DNA of 64,000 nucleotides from Acheta domesticus (taxonomy: Eukaryota; Arthropoda; Insecta; Orthoptera; Gryllidae), in contig JAHLJT010000631.1 of assembly GCA_031308135.1 (NCBI GenBank), positions 194,980,685-195,044,684 of the forward strand, written 5' to 3'. Below the pieces are notes generated by a model. That model did no database searches and was not told the origin of the DNA. It saw only the letters and a list, made by a program, of their open reading frames with translations. This document shows, piece after piece, positions 53,971-64,000 of this stretch (the stretch's first letter is position 1; each line of letters starts with the position of its first letter). Position numbers and translations under genes: made by a program.

Positions 53971-56900
53971 CCGCTCTGCACAGGGGGGTGGAGGTGCAGG
54001 AGCATGCCATGCGAAGGCGGCGATGGCAGTGGAGGGCTGGCGAGGAGGGAGTCGAGGGCGCGTTACGTGCTAAGGGCGATTGTGTGGAATGATTGCAGAG
54101 ATGGATACGGTGGTCAGAATGGAAGCAGTAGTTAGTAAGTTCATTGCAGAGATTAATAGCATAGTTTATATTATTATTATTAATAATAATAATATTAATA
54201 TTATTATCCTATACAGTCCCATGTGGGGATAAGGCATCCTGATTTCTCAGGGAAGATTTGTGCTGTCAGCTACTTGTGGCCTTGTACATAGTTCGCTGTC
54301 TCGTAAGACACTTGTCATTATGTTCAACTTCATTAGTTTACTATTCTGATTACGCTTGTTATTGTCAATTTTCATTTGTATAACAAATTTGTATAACTAC
54401 ATTAACTGATTGTACATTGATACCTATAGTTACGCGTTTTGTTTGATATTCACACTTTTGTTAATCATTTATTGTTTTTCATTGTTTGACACTGTTTTTT
54501 CACCTGTTGATATATTAATTTATTATATTTATAGGCATTGCAAATGGTTTATATTGTAACTGATAACACGAATTATTAATCTAAAACGTTTTAGCATGAG
54601 GTGTCAATGGGATCGTTACCAACTCCTTGAGCATGAAATTGTAAAGGGGGTCGATGAATATTGAGGGTCAATAGGCAAATATGAACTGGCAGCTAATCAT
54701 TATATTCTACATCACGTTGCCCATTCTTACAAAAATATTAATAAAGTTGATGATCGTTTTCTGGTATAAATCTATACATCGTCTAATAACAAATCACAAA
54801 TTTGCTTCGGTTTGGAATTCATGTTTTGCAAACCCAGAAAAATCTAACTGGGTTTTCTTCTCACTTTGTGGCCAAAGAAAATATTCTCTCTAATTTTCAC
54901 TATAGAAATGTATGGGAAAATCTTGAAAAATGCTTAAAAACACTGTATTTTGCTCATCAATGAAAATTACAGACAAAGCCACTCAGAGAGAGACATGTCT
55001 TTGATTATTATTAGCGATAGAGACGTATACGAAAATATTGGTATGCAGATTCGTTATCGGTAAGTCACTAACATGTACTTCTTTGTCTTATGATCGTCTT
55101 CTTTGCTGGACATTATAGAGAAAATGATCAGGGGTGGACGAATCAAAACACTCCTTTGCAGGGGCCCTCGCAAGCAAAAGGCTGGGAATCTCTTGATTTA
55201 GAGGTTGCCTATATGAAACAGACCAGAGTTTTGTCACAACGGCCTAACATATCAACGCAGAGCAATTTCCTCTAGAATGTGTCGTAATGACTGCCTTGGC
55301 GAAGTCAGATCGGTTGTACGGAGGAAAATTACTTCGTATATTGTCGTATAGGGTAGTTCTCTTCCACGACAACACATGCTCTTTTGTTGCGTAGATGTGC
55401 TATGATATATTGTGGCGTTTCCGTTGACGACGTTCTCTACTCCAGAGATCCATAACTTTATCGGTCACGTGCTTAAAGGGATAATGTGACAATGTGTAGT
55501 GGATATGTCAGTCATGTTTTAGTCGTAATTCTTTCGTGTTCGTATACCCTAGATATAATTCTCATCCGGGAAAGTCATGTAGCATTATCCAAGTTTACGT
55601 TCTACAGGTTTGTTTTGACAAATATTTGTAACATTAACGATTGAGTTAAAGTAATGATATCTTACATTTTCACGCAGAGCAATTAATCTTCTACAAGTGA
55701 GATACGACGAATACACTCTCATTAATTTGGTTCTATAAAGGCAATTCAATTTTACATGGAATCAAGATTCGGAAAAAAATATATTGTTCCTCAGAATATA
55801 TAGTGGACACATTACAGGATATGATAATGAATCACTCACACATTTCTTACATTTAATATTTATTTTTTAAAATTAAAGTAGTGAAATAATTGAAATTCTT
55901 CTCTGTACAACCTACCTCATACTTAAATCATACGTATCTGAAAGACTTTTCCAAATCAAATTTTGAAACGGTTTTATCTAATTCTTGAAGATCTCAGCTT
56001 GAATATAGCAAGGCAAGATCCTATACCTCTTACAAACTTTTGATATACCAACTTCACCCACCATCGCAACGGCAACCCTCACTGATGAAACAGTAGTCTT
56101 TATTTGACATGAAGATTCCGTAATCATCTCAAAAGTACTACAAGATCTTTTAGTCAGCATTAGTAATTGCCCACGATCGAGCATTGAAATAAATGAATCA
56201 AAGTCTACAACATAATTTTCACAAAAAACAATAGTGTTAATAATCTTGGGATGCGTCTGTAAGAAGACTGTCATAGAAACCATTTATAAAGAAGGGAATG
56301 CATTAAATTGTAAATATTACTCGCTAATTAGAAAACACTCTCTTTTCAGTCTCGACCATAAAATAGTAATGCATTAATCAATAAGAAGTCAATAAGAACA
56401 AACTTTGTGGAGCTGCAAGGAACTCAACCTCAAAATTCGACAAAGATTTCAGTCAAAGAATCTCCGTCAAAGTAACATTACCGTCATCTTACGGCGGCAA
56501 TTATTTACTGCACATATTCTAGAAAATTCCATCCATAAAAAAATAAAAACACTCGCCAGCAGATATTTCTACCGAGTTGAGAATCACCAAAACTCAATTG
56601 AAATAAATATAAATATGTAATAATATCACAGAAATAAGACAATTGAAAATATTTAGGTTCCTGAATTTAGTAAACTAATAAGTTGAGTTAAAATATGTTG
56701 TTTCAATCAGTTCATCTTTTTATTTTCAAGAAATGTAAATACTTTTAACTTGCCAAGAAAAATTACTATGGGGGATTTTCCACGCATACTCATCTAAATC
56801 TCTCTGGTGTTTAAAAATGTGGAGGCAAGTTGTCACAGTCAAGGGAACGGCGCCGGACAAGCCAAAAGGTAGTGATTACGGCAGTGGAGACAAGAATAAA

Positions 56901-57926
56901 GAGATGTGGTGGTGATATACTCAAGAATTTTACAGTATTAATAATTAAATAGCATTTAGGACCTTCTGGAGGTTTACTTTGAGAGAAAAATAAAGGTACT
57001 TGTCCTGTTTCATAACAACAGAATGAAGGAGGCAATAAATTTGAGAATATCGATCTACAGGTAATATTGATGAATGCGTCGTTTAGAGTAGGTAATGTTA
57101 GCTGCACTGGAGCACGATTACGAGAGAACGGGATCCGAATCGCCGATGTTGGTGGTGATAAATGAGCTTGTTGGAGGTGCGACTCTAGTGGTAGTTTGTG
57201 GACGAAGGTATAGGGGCAGCGAAGAGGCGAAGCCGAGTTGGAGCAGTTGCATCAAAATCTAGGCCACCGAGCGCTGCAGAAAGCCGAGACTATGAGGGTT
57301 TCTGAGAAACCGGAAACCCTCGAGTAGTACCAGCAGATTCCCAGCTGCCTCTGCGTCCACTATGTTTCAGCGAGTGACATTGAATATCAGTGGGCATTGA
57401 AAAAAGGGTATAGTTTTGCATTTTCGCAATGTAATGGGTGTTCGTGGTTTGTATATCTTGCGTACTGAATTCCAAAAATATATTTTGATATGTTAGATTA
57501 TTTAAATATTTTCTAAATTAATGTTTAACTGTTTCGCCGGTTTCCTATTCCAAAAAAACTCAAAACGATTTGCATTTTTTATCTTATAATAAGAGGTTAT
57601 TAAAATATTAAAACTAATTTTAGCTACCAAAAGCTCTACTTAGAACTAAAATGTCGCAAACTAATTTTTCTTCCTTTCATATACCTTTTGCATGTTCTGA
57701 GCTTTCTGAGATTTAAAATGTCCCCTCCAAATGGAGTTTTCAGCTTTTTGAAACACCTTTTCATTTCGTTCGACAGTAACTATTTCTAACCGTTTTTTTA
57801 AAAGAATTTCGCAAAACTTCCACAACCCAAACCACCACCTCAAACAGTACTTGTTTAAGAGAAGTATTTTGAAGAAAAGCATGGGAAGCCTTTTAAAACA
57901 ATGTGTAATTTATGTAATATTTAATG
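53971..57926. other. Mostly AT-rich intergenic DNA, no gene recognised
   Basis: A 101-codon minus frame at 55978-56283 and short frames at 54681-54893 and 56811-57107 match nothing I know. A lone hAT-like end CAGGGGTGGACGAATC lies at 55130 without a partner. A hairpin GAGGGTTTC/GAAACCCTC lies at 57294-57321 in a GC-richer patch (57100-57360). An ATT/AAT palindrome lies at 54168-54208. Confidence 0.45.
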
Positions 57927-57930
57927 TTAA
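57927..57930. repeat. TTAA target site, left
   Basis: TTAA directly before CCCTTAAATATAAC. PiggyBac elements insert at and duplicate TTAA. Confidence 0.7.
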
Positions 57931-58888
57931 CCCTTAAATATAACACTTATTTAATTATATGTAAATATAACGGTGGGATCTGTCAGACACCAATTTTAAA
58001 GTATGTATATTTTTACCCGAAGGTTTTCGAAAGTTCTGTAAATATTTTTTAATTATACTTTAAAGTCCTTTTAGTAGAGCTAACACTGTTTTGAGGAAAA
58101 TTAGTGTTACTTTATTAAGATATTAGCACTATTCATAAAAAATTAAACATTTTTTGACAAATGCGTATGGATTTGGATGAATATTTTTTTTGTTTTTAAA
58201 AGGAAATATCACTGTTAAACTTTATATTTTATTAAATGCCATAAAAATTATTATAACCCAGTGTTACCATTATCTTAAAAATGTAAACAGGTTTTCGTAT
58301 AATACCTTAGGTAATTAGAAGTTATTTAAATAAAAAACAACTAAATATTACTTCATTAGAGATTTGGTAGAAGTAAAATTTGAGTGAAAAATAATAACAA
58401 TTCAAATTTTAACTATTATTTTTAATTTACACGCTTAAAAATAACATTAGTGTAAAAAATAAATTAAAACGATTGAAAATCGGGTTCTAAAACAAATTCA
58501 GGATCCAAATCCAAGTGATTACCAAACAAGCCCTCCGATGTTTCTTCGTAATCACTCTCATCTAGTAAATCTCGTATTAGATGTGAAATGTCTTTAATGT
58601 TTGATGTTATTTTGTCTAGAAAAAATCTTAATAACAAACAGAAACCAAAATTGCAACTCTGAAAAAGACATAAATATAACACTGGGGTCCAGCAGACCCC
58701 AAAGACACTTCCGCACCCTACTGCGAGGTTAGTAGCAGATTATTAGGAGGTGGCAACTGTTCAAACCCTTTCCAAACCTACTAACTGAATTTACGTGGGA
58801 GTAAAATATCCTAAATATTTTTTTCCAATTACACTTATATAAAGAAATTCGGTTTGAGTCCAATAGACCCCAGGGTTATATTTAAAGG
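57931..58888 (-). mobile_element. piggyBac-like element, deletion derivative
   Basis: The left end reads CCCTTAAATATAAC, the inverted right end CCTTTAAATATAAC, and TTAA abuts both. The left end then has an AT-rich insertion followed by ATATAACGGTGGGATCTGTC. The right end continues CCTGGGGTCTATTGG. A third copy of the motif (AAATATAACACTGGGGTCC) lies at 58672-58690 and forms a GGGGTC/GACCCC hairpin. CCC-starting ends with a GGGGTC hairpin and TTAA sites are piggyBac traits. A minus-strand fragment with an acidic N-terminal motif lies at 58464-58682. The catalytic core is missing. Confidence 0.75.
58464..58682 (-). pseudogene. piggyBac transposase N-terminal fragment (probable)
   Basis: The 72-codon frame ends in IRDLLDESDYEETSEGLFG followed by an acidic DLDPEF stretch. 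An acidic LLDESDYE..SE segment of this kind opens many piggyBac transposases. The first 25 residues are probably 5' noncoding sequence in frame. The DDD catalytic domain and the cysteine-rich C-terminus do not follow, so the remainder was deleted. The identification rests on a short acidic motif plus the TTAA/terminal-repeat context. Confidence 0.5.
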
Positions 58889-58892
58889 TTAA
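58889..58892. repeat. TTAA target site, right
   Basis: TTAA directly after the inverted terminus GTTATATTTAAAGG. Confidence 0.7.
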
Positions 58893-60019
58893 TAATATTT
58901 TTAAATGAAAATTTTCAAGGCAACTCTTTAGTGCAGACATTTTCAGCAATAAGTTGAAGGCCCGTGTCTTTCTTGAAAATGAGTTGTACATAATTTGAAT
59001 ATTAAAGAAGGAAAACAATTTAACTGAATTTTGTGAAAGAGTTAGTGGTTTTGAGCGAGCAATCCAACTATAGTAATGAATTAATTTATAGTACACAGGC
59101 TGAAGTACCTTGCATTGCTAGGGTATTTAATAATTACAATATTCTACTAGCGCAGCCAAATAAAACCGCGCCCGCGTGTGTTAGTTGCCCACTTTGGAAG
59201 CCTGTCGCTAGTGCGAGCAAGGCCAACTGCTCTTGAGTCCGCCCTCATTTCGCCATTTCGCCTCTAAATCCAAAAGGCACACGGGACAGATATACGGGCA
59301 AGCTGAAGCGGCGCGAGGCGTGGAATAGTGGCTAGGCCTACACACGAAAATGTATTTGCCAGACGTGTTCTATCAAGCAACCGAGATTTCAATTATGATT
59401 ATATTATTTACTATTTATTTCTTTTCTTCTTAATTTCTTTTTAAATTTCTGGCAAATTCTTTGTTTATTTTAGTTTTTTGGTATGTTTCATTAAATCATT
59501 CAATTATTGGTTGACTGTGATAATAATGTCAAACAAATGAACAAGTCTTTGTAAGGTAACAATTCTCGCATACAGACGGAGATCAATTTTAACCAAAAAA
59601 TCTTCGTCTGGTAAACCTCTTAAACTGGTAGAAAGGTAATGCAATTATGTCATGAACATGATTACAAAAGCAAGATACTTCCGCTTCAAATGTTTAATTT
59701 TTCTCTTAATCAACAATTTAAAAGGTGACTGATGTTATTACATTTTAATGAATCAATTCTTTGCTTTACCAAATGAATTGGGAATTTATAAGGCTAAATT
59801 TGGGGTAATAACTGACAAATTAGTTTGCCAAAGACGATCGTCCTCGTGGGCCAGGTATCCTGTAATGTACTCCCTCTACAGAGAAATTTGTATAAACCTT
59901 ACTTCTCACGCCAGTTGCTTCGGACGCAATGCCCGTGAACTCCAGTAAGGTAGTTACTGTGCTCGCGACATTGACATTCCTACATTAGAGGAAAAGAAAT
60001 GTACTCATCTGTAGTGTGT
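58893..60019. other. Intergenic DNA, nothing recognised
   Basis: Mostly AT-rich with a GC-richer patch at 59155-59340. Short frames at 58791-59096 (minus), 59033-59236 and 59748-59948 have no family resemblance. Confidence 0.45.
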
Positions 60020-60215
60020 ACTCGCTCTTCACTGCCCTCCCCGCCCTCACCCATCTTGACCCGCCCCACCCTGCCCGAATCCCTCCCCTCCCCGCCCTAT
60101 TTCAGCACGCGTCTCCTCCCACCCAACTCCTCATTCCCCCTCTTGACCTTGCCACATACCACCTCGTTCTACGTCAACACTCCTGCTCAGCCCTGCCTTG
60201 CTTCTTGCGATTAAC
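60020..60215. repeat. C-rich degenerate repeat
   Basis: CCTCCCCGCCCT and CCCGCCCCACCCTGCCC words like those at 53.7 kb. The 114-codon frame across it is not regarded as coding. Confidence 0.55.
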
Positions 60216-61974
60216 TTCGCTTCCACCATCATTGGGCGACATGTGTATTGTTGCTTACTCCCGGAAAACTTCAGTAACAATGTTAACCTTCAATTACTCA
60301 GTACATATTGGTGTCAAAGTGAATCAAAATGAATTTTATAATAAATTGTTTGGGCTTTAAGAAAGTTTTAATTTACTTTAGTCAGTTTACTCATTTATTT
60401 TCGAAATATTCGTGAAAAACTGAGTCATTCTTTACTGTAGAGGAACGAAAAAGGAAGAGGAGTAATGTTTACGAAATCTCGTGTAGATAATACATATTCT
60501 CTTGTTGAGAAGGTCACATGTACAAATTTTCATTAAGATCGGAATACAACTAAGTTTTTCGGTACTAGAATTTGGACACTGCAATTTGAGAGTTTGGTGT
60601 TGAGATGTTTGCGAGGTACGGTTGCTAGCTGTTGACTTCACTTACGATCCTGAGGCGAAGTGCCATAATTTATTCCTTCAAAATTCCGTTTCCTCGACAC
60701 GATTATGGGATCACATTTAGAAACTTATTACAAAAGTTAGCGCTGAAGTGGGAATCTCTTAGTGTACTACATATGTATAATTAGCATTTTTTATTTTTAT
60801 TTTGTAATTAAATATTATTATATATGTGCCCAGAAGCTTCCGTTACAAAAAATATCCCAGATTTTATGTTGACTTTCATGAAGAATTGCATGTCCAGCTT
60901 TTCGTAAATAATGTTTATGCCACGTCATAGCAGACACCGGCGCAGCTTCTGCCAATGGGGCTGGACGTAGCGTCACTTCTCCGTGTTTTCGGTGAACTGT
61001 CGAGTGGGGCAAACATGTTTTTTTTGCCGCATACTAGAGTACTTTAATAATACCAAGTGCTTTGGGTGTACTATTAATTTAATCTATTAAATATACTTGA
61101 AATTATTTTTGTATAAATTATAATCACGGTATGCAGCGGCGTAACAATAAACGCTGATTAAGATCCAATTCTTAAAAAAATTAACAAAATTCCTGGAATT
61201 CTTACGTTATTTTTTGCACATCTTCACTTTGAACAAATATATTGTGATTTAGAGAGCCACATACGATAAATGATAGTCCCTTAGAATTTCTCTCCGTAAT
61301 ATTATGACTTGATAAGTCTTTTTTTTGTTCTCAGGTCATCTTGCTCTTTGAATGCAACTGGCTGGATTTGCGAAACTTCGGCTTCCGAGAATTCTGGATA
61401 TCATTCCCAACGCATGTCTATTTATTCTTGACCCGTTTGACTTCAAGCATGATGCTCATTTTAGACATTGCTCTCCGATGTAGATAAAAAATTAATGGTC
61501 ATACTTCTTGCTTGTTATCCTTTTTGGCTTCGAAAATGATGTTTGACCTTACCTTATGCATGTGATCGAAATCCTTATTAAATTTTTGAGAGTATAGCTA
61601 AAACCACTTCAGGCCCTTTCAGTGAGTAGTTGTGACTGTTATCGTCATTACAATGAAAAAAGAGTAAACTATTTTGGTTCTAAAATTATCACGTTCATCG
61701 CATTCCATCGCGGTTTACTTACTAGATGTAATGAGGTTAGAAGACGCAATTTTAATAACACCATGTGCAACGCACATATTCACATATCAGCACATCATCC
61801 ATTCTAATTATAAACATCAAACATCATCCTTACCGTGTTAAGTATCATCCGTCATTGTATTTGCCATATTATATCAGTAACTTATATATGCTCGAATGGT
61901 GATGACAAAAAGGTGTATTCAACAGCATAAAGAAAGAGAAAAACTTTGAATGTCGAAACCTTAGCGTCTCAAGT
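60216..61974. other. AT-rich intergenic DNA, no gene recognised
   Basis: No repeat or protein signature recognised. Confidence 0.45.
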
Positions 61975-62385
61975 CGCTAAGGGTTATTAATTTATGTCAC
62001 TGCAGTGCCTCTGACCGGCAGGTCCTACAGTTCGAGCCCCGACGGCGGGAGAATTTATGACACTAGCTAGATAGCGAGTCGAGTCTAGCTGTTGTCCGGA
62101 AAATAATTCTAGCAGTCGTCTGCTCTGATCGGTAGTTTACCGTGGTTTCTCCGATCAACACCAGACGAATGCCGAAGCATACACTTGCAATTGCATGTAC
62201 TTTCTACCACGCATGTCGGGAGGTCAGTCGGTAGCTTAGAGCTTTTCCCGGCTGGGGCGGTGCCTCGATGATTCGGGAAAACCACGCTCGCTGACATGGA
62301 GACCAGAGCCACATCTCCCCACCCAGGTGGGGAAGATCACCGCTATAAGCAAGCATTTCTCACGGTCTTAGTGACCTTACTAATG
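61975..62385 (+). repeat. tRNA-derived SINE, subfamily B, A box lost
   Basis: TGTCACTGCAGTGCCTCTGACCGG begins the match. A B box CAGTTCGAGCCCCGACGG (62030-62047) and the body ACACTAGCTAG, GATCAACACCAGACGAATGCC follow, then the 3' blocks GAGGTCAGTCGGTAGC, GGCTGGGGCGGTGCC and GTGGGGAAGATCACCGC. The A-box region has been replaced. Confidence 0.72.
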
Positions 62386-62760
62386 GAAGTGCTGGCGAAA
62401 CACGAAATAATCCATCACTCCATCGAATAGAGATGACAAGGTGTGTTACAAGGTGTATAGAGATGACAAGGTGTGTGTAAGCAAAGAGCAGAAACCTGTT
62501 CAATATCGTATCGCCAGCGATAAGAGATACGTGGTTCGGAAAAACCGCGCTGGCTGACATGTAGACCAGCGCCACATCTCACCAATCAGCTGGGGAAGAT
62601 CACCGCCACCTCCTGAGGAAAAACATTCCCTATTTAAGGGACTAATGACCTTAACAGTTGACGCTCCCGGAAACAACGAAAATAATCAATGATTCCATCG
62701 AATAGAGATGACAGTGTGTATTACAGCAGAGAATGTAACCCTGGAGAGGTGGCAGTTGCC
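62386..62760 (+). repeat. Tandemly duplicated SINE 3' end and flank
   Basis: The 3' blocks of the preceding SINE recur at 62537-62615 (CTGACATG.AGACCAG.GCC, GGGGAAGATCACCGC). The flank CCATCGAATAGAGATGACA occurs at about 62415 and again at about 62695, a period of roughly 260-280 bp. Only the second copy keeps the GGGACTAATGACCTTAACAG tail. A local tandem duplication explains this better than two insertions. Confidence 0.65.
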
Positions 62761-63390
62761 AGAGTTACGTTAGAGGTGGAGCGGGGTCATTTCTGACCCC
62801 TTTAATTTATTTCTTTTAAAATTACATTAACAAGAAATAAGTGCAAAATTAGTTATTTTAATAATAATAAATCATTTATAAGATCGTATTAACTTAATGC
62901 ACTATTATAAACAAACATGCAAATGAGGAATTGAAACAAATAGAGGGTCAAAATTATCATTTATCTTTCATTTTATGCGGTGACTCCATTTACATTTTCC
63001 TGAATATTTCAAAGACAAATGTATCAGAAAATTCAGCAAGTTTCATTTTCTAACATTGTCTTACTTAAAAACAAACAATATTATGAAAATTCTTTAAAGC
63101 CAATCAACACAACTTAGAAAAGGTACGAAATTTAAGATGTTTGTATTGGTTTCACGAATATTTATAAATGAATTGTTCCATAAAAAGTTTTGAAAATCTT
63201 TCAAACAACAGCTAAAGAATGTGTTGAAAGGTAAGTGAAATTTAAAGCTTCTGACTCACAAAATTAGGCATCTGCAGCTAAGCAAAGATACGTGGGGTCA
63301 CAAGAAACCCCGCGCCACCTCCCTTGGGGTAAAGATAGAGGAGAAACCTATTTAATATCGTATCCCCAGCGTGTGTTCTCACTCGCCTTC
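62761..63390. other. AT-rich DNA with a SINE-like scrap
   Basis: At 63283-63375 GATACGTGG..., GCGCCACCTCCC and AATATCGTATCCCCAGCG recall segments at 62484-62530, so another piece of the duplicated block may sit here. The rest is unremarkable AT-rich sequence. Confidence 0.4.
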
Positions 63391-63870
63391 CTTCGCAGCG
63401 ATATTGCAAGCCGGCGTGTCCCGCGGCGCGGCGCGGAGCGGTCAGCGGGACAAGGCGTACGGCACGGCGTGCGCGGCGCGCGGGCACCGTTGTCGACAAC
63501 GAGGATTAGGGGCGGACACGCACGGAGCCTTAATTAAGGAAATGAACTTGCGCGCGCCCGGTGGCGACTAATGAAAACCAATGAAAGCCCACTGACGCGG
63601 TGGGGACGTGATTAAGGGCGGATCAGCGAATGAGCAATCCGCGCGCCGTGGGAGCTCTGAGGCACGGCGCGGCACGGCACGCCACGGCGCGCACGCAGAT
63701 AAGGCACGCCGCCACCGCCGCCCCGCCGCCGCTGCTGCCGCCGCGGTTAGGAATGTCACGCGGCTGGATGGAGCTCCGGGCCACGCGCCGGCTACGCCTG
63801 CGGCCCGGCCGCCCAGTGGGACGCTGCGAGAAACTGCGAGGGCAAAATGAAGGTGCACAATTCTTCTGTG
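63391..63870. other. CpG island
   Basis: Dense CpG and GC over nearly 500 bp, with TAAT-containing patches at 63530-63600. Overlapping frames on both strands (66-126 codons) have no family signature. Likely a promoter-type island, with no TATA box or exon identified. Confidence 0.4.
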
Positions 63871-63899
63871 GGGAAAGTCAGGTTGATTGATTTTATTAT

Positions 63900-64000
63900 T
63901 TCGATGATGATGTGATTGATTGATTGTTAGTGATTCCGAGCGCGTCAACTACGGAGGTCATTAGTACCGTAAGTGTAGTGCATGTTTTTCATTGGAAGGT
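63900..64000 (-). repeat. tRNA-derived SINE 3' end, inverted, cut by the window edge
   Basis: On the minus strand: CATGCACTACACTTACGG, TACTAATGACCTCCGTAG, TTGACGCGCTCGGAATCAC and a CAATCAATCAATC tail, matching the 3' ends at 34200-34270 and 34607-34680. Only about 100 bp lies in the window. Confidence 0.8.

Noticed and set aside
55130..55160. hAT-like end CAGGGGTGGACGAATC
   Set aside because: A lone end; no matching inverted terminus seen within the following kilobases.
55978..56283. 101-codon minus frame
   Set aside because: Non-repetitive, but I recognise no family, and there is no promoter, splice site or TE end nearby. Left as unassigned.
1..64000. Telomeric TTAGG repeats, rRNA genes, LTR retrotransposon pol and endogenous viral genes
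   Set aside because: I looked for TTAGG/CCTAA arrays, rRNA-like blocks and integrase/protease/RNase H or viral protein motifs and found none I could support.

Overview
The window reads as nuclear DNA of an insect. It is AT-rich with CpG-dense patches, it has no operon-like gene packing, and it is crowded with eukaryotic transposable elements. One tRNA-derived SINE (15.1 kb, minus strand) resembles the common SINE type I know from orthopterans, so a polyneopteran insect is my best guess, held loosely. I found no convincing host protein-coding gene, no intact tRNA or rRNA gene and no CRISPR array. Nearly all of the longest open frames lie in GC-rich tandem repeats, where several frames stay open because stop codons are rare, so I do not treat them as genes.

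Layout. 0-5 kb: AT-rich sequence and a decayed Tc1-type transposase (3.5-4.7 kb) with a possible 76-bp intron. 5.6-8.4 kb: a SINE fragment, a CpG-rich patch, a C-rich minisatellite and a 0.7-kb noncoding element with terminal hairpins. 9.0-9.4 kb: a jockey-type LINE remnant. 11.2-16.9 kb: several strand-asymmetric minisatellites, a tRNA-derived SINE and a TATA-containing candidate first exon. 17-24 kb: AT-rich DNA, a foldback repeat with hammerhead-ribozyme-like cores (21.5 kb) and a (GGCGGT)n array in a CpG island. 26.9-27.95 kb: a diverged tandem duplication with a small palindromic insert. 30.6-32.1 kb: two more copies of the 0.7-kb element and a hAT-type MITE with target duplication. 33.4-35.2 kb: a cluster of tRNA-derived SINEs of two subfamilies.

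39.28-41.18 kb holds a P-element-family transposon with matching terminal inverted repeats, a perfect 8-bp target duplication and the C-terminal transposase exon. 42.2-44.2 kb holds two more hAT-type MITEs. 47.2-49.9 kb is a nested pair: a plus-strand LINE 3' end split at a (TTA)n tract by a minus-strand, 5'-truncated R2/R4/Dong-type LINE. A copy of the same 3' UTR without the insertion sits at 53.3-53.6 kb. 50.7-51.1 kb is a candidate MITE, 51.9-52.9 kb a 54-bp minisatellite with alternating unit types, and 57.93-58.89 kb a piggyBac-like deletion derivative with TTAA target sites. 62-64 kb has duplicated SINE fragments, a CpG island and an inverted SINE cut by the window edge.

The parts do not form a pathway. 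The value of the window is as a TE record: at least six DNA-transposon families, three LINE types and two or three SINE types, several with readable insertion scars. The observations I rate highest are the P-type element, the nested LINE pair, the hammerhead-like foldback and the hairpin-ended noncoding family.
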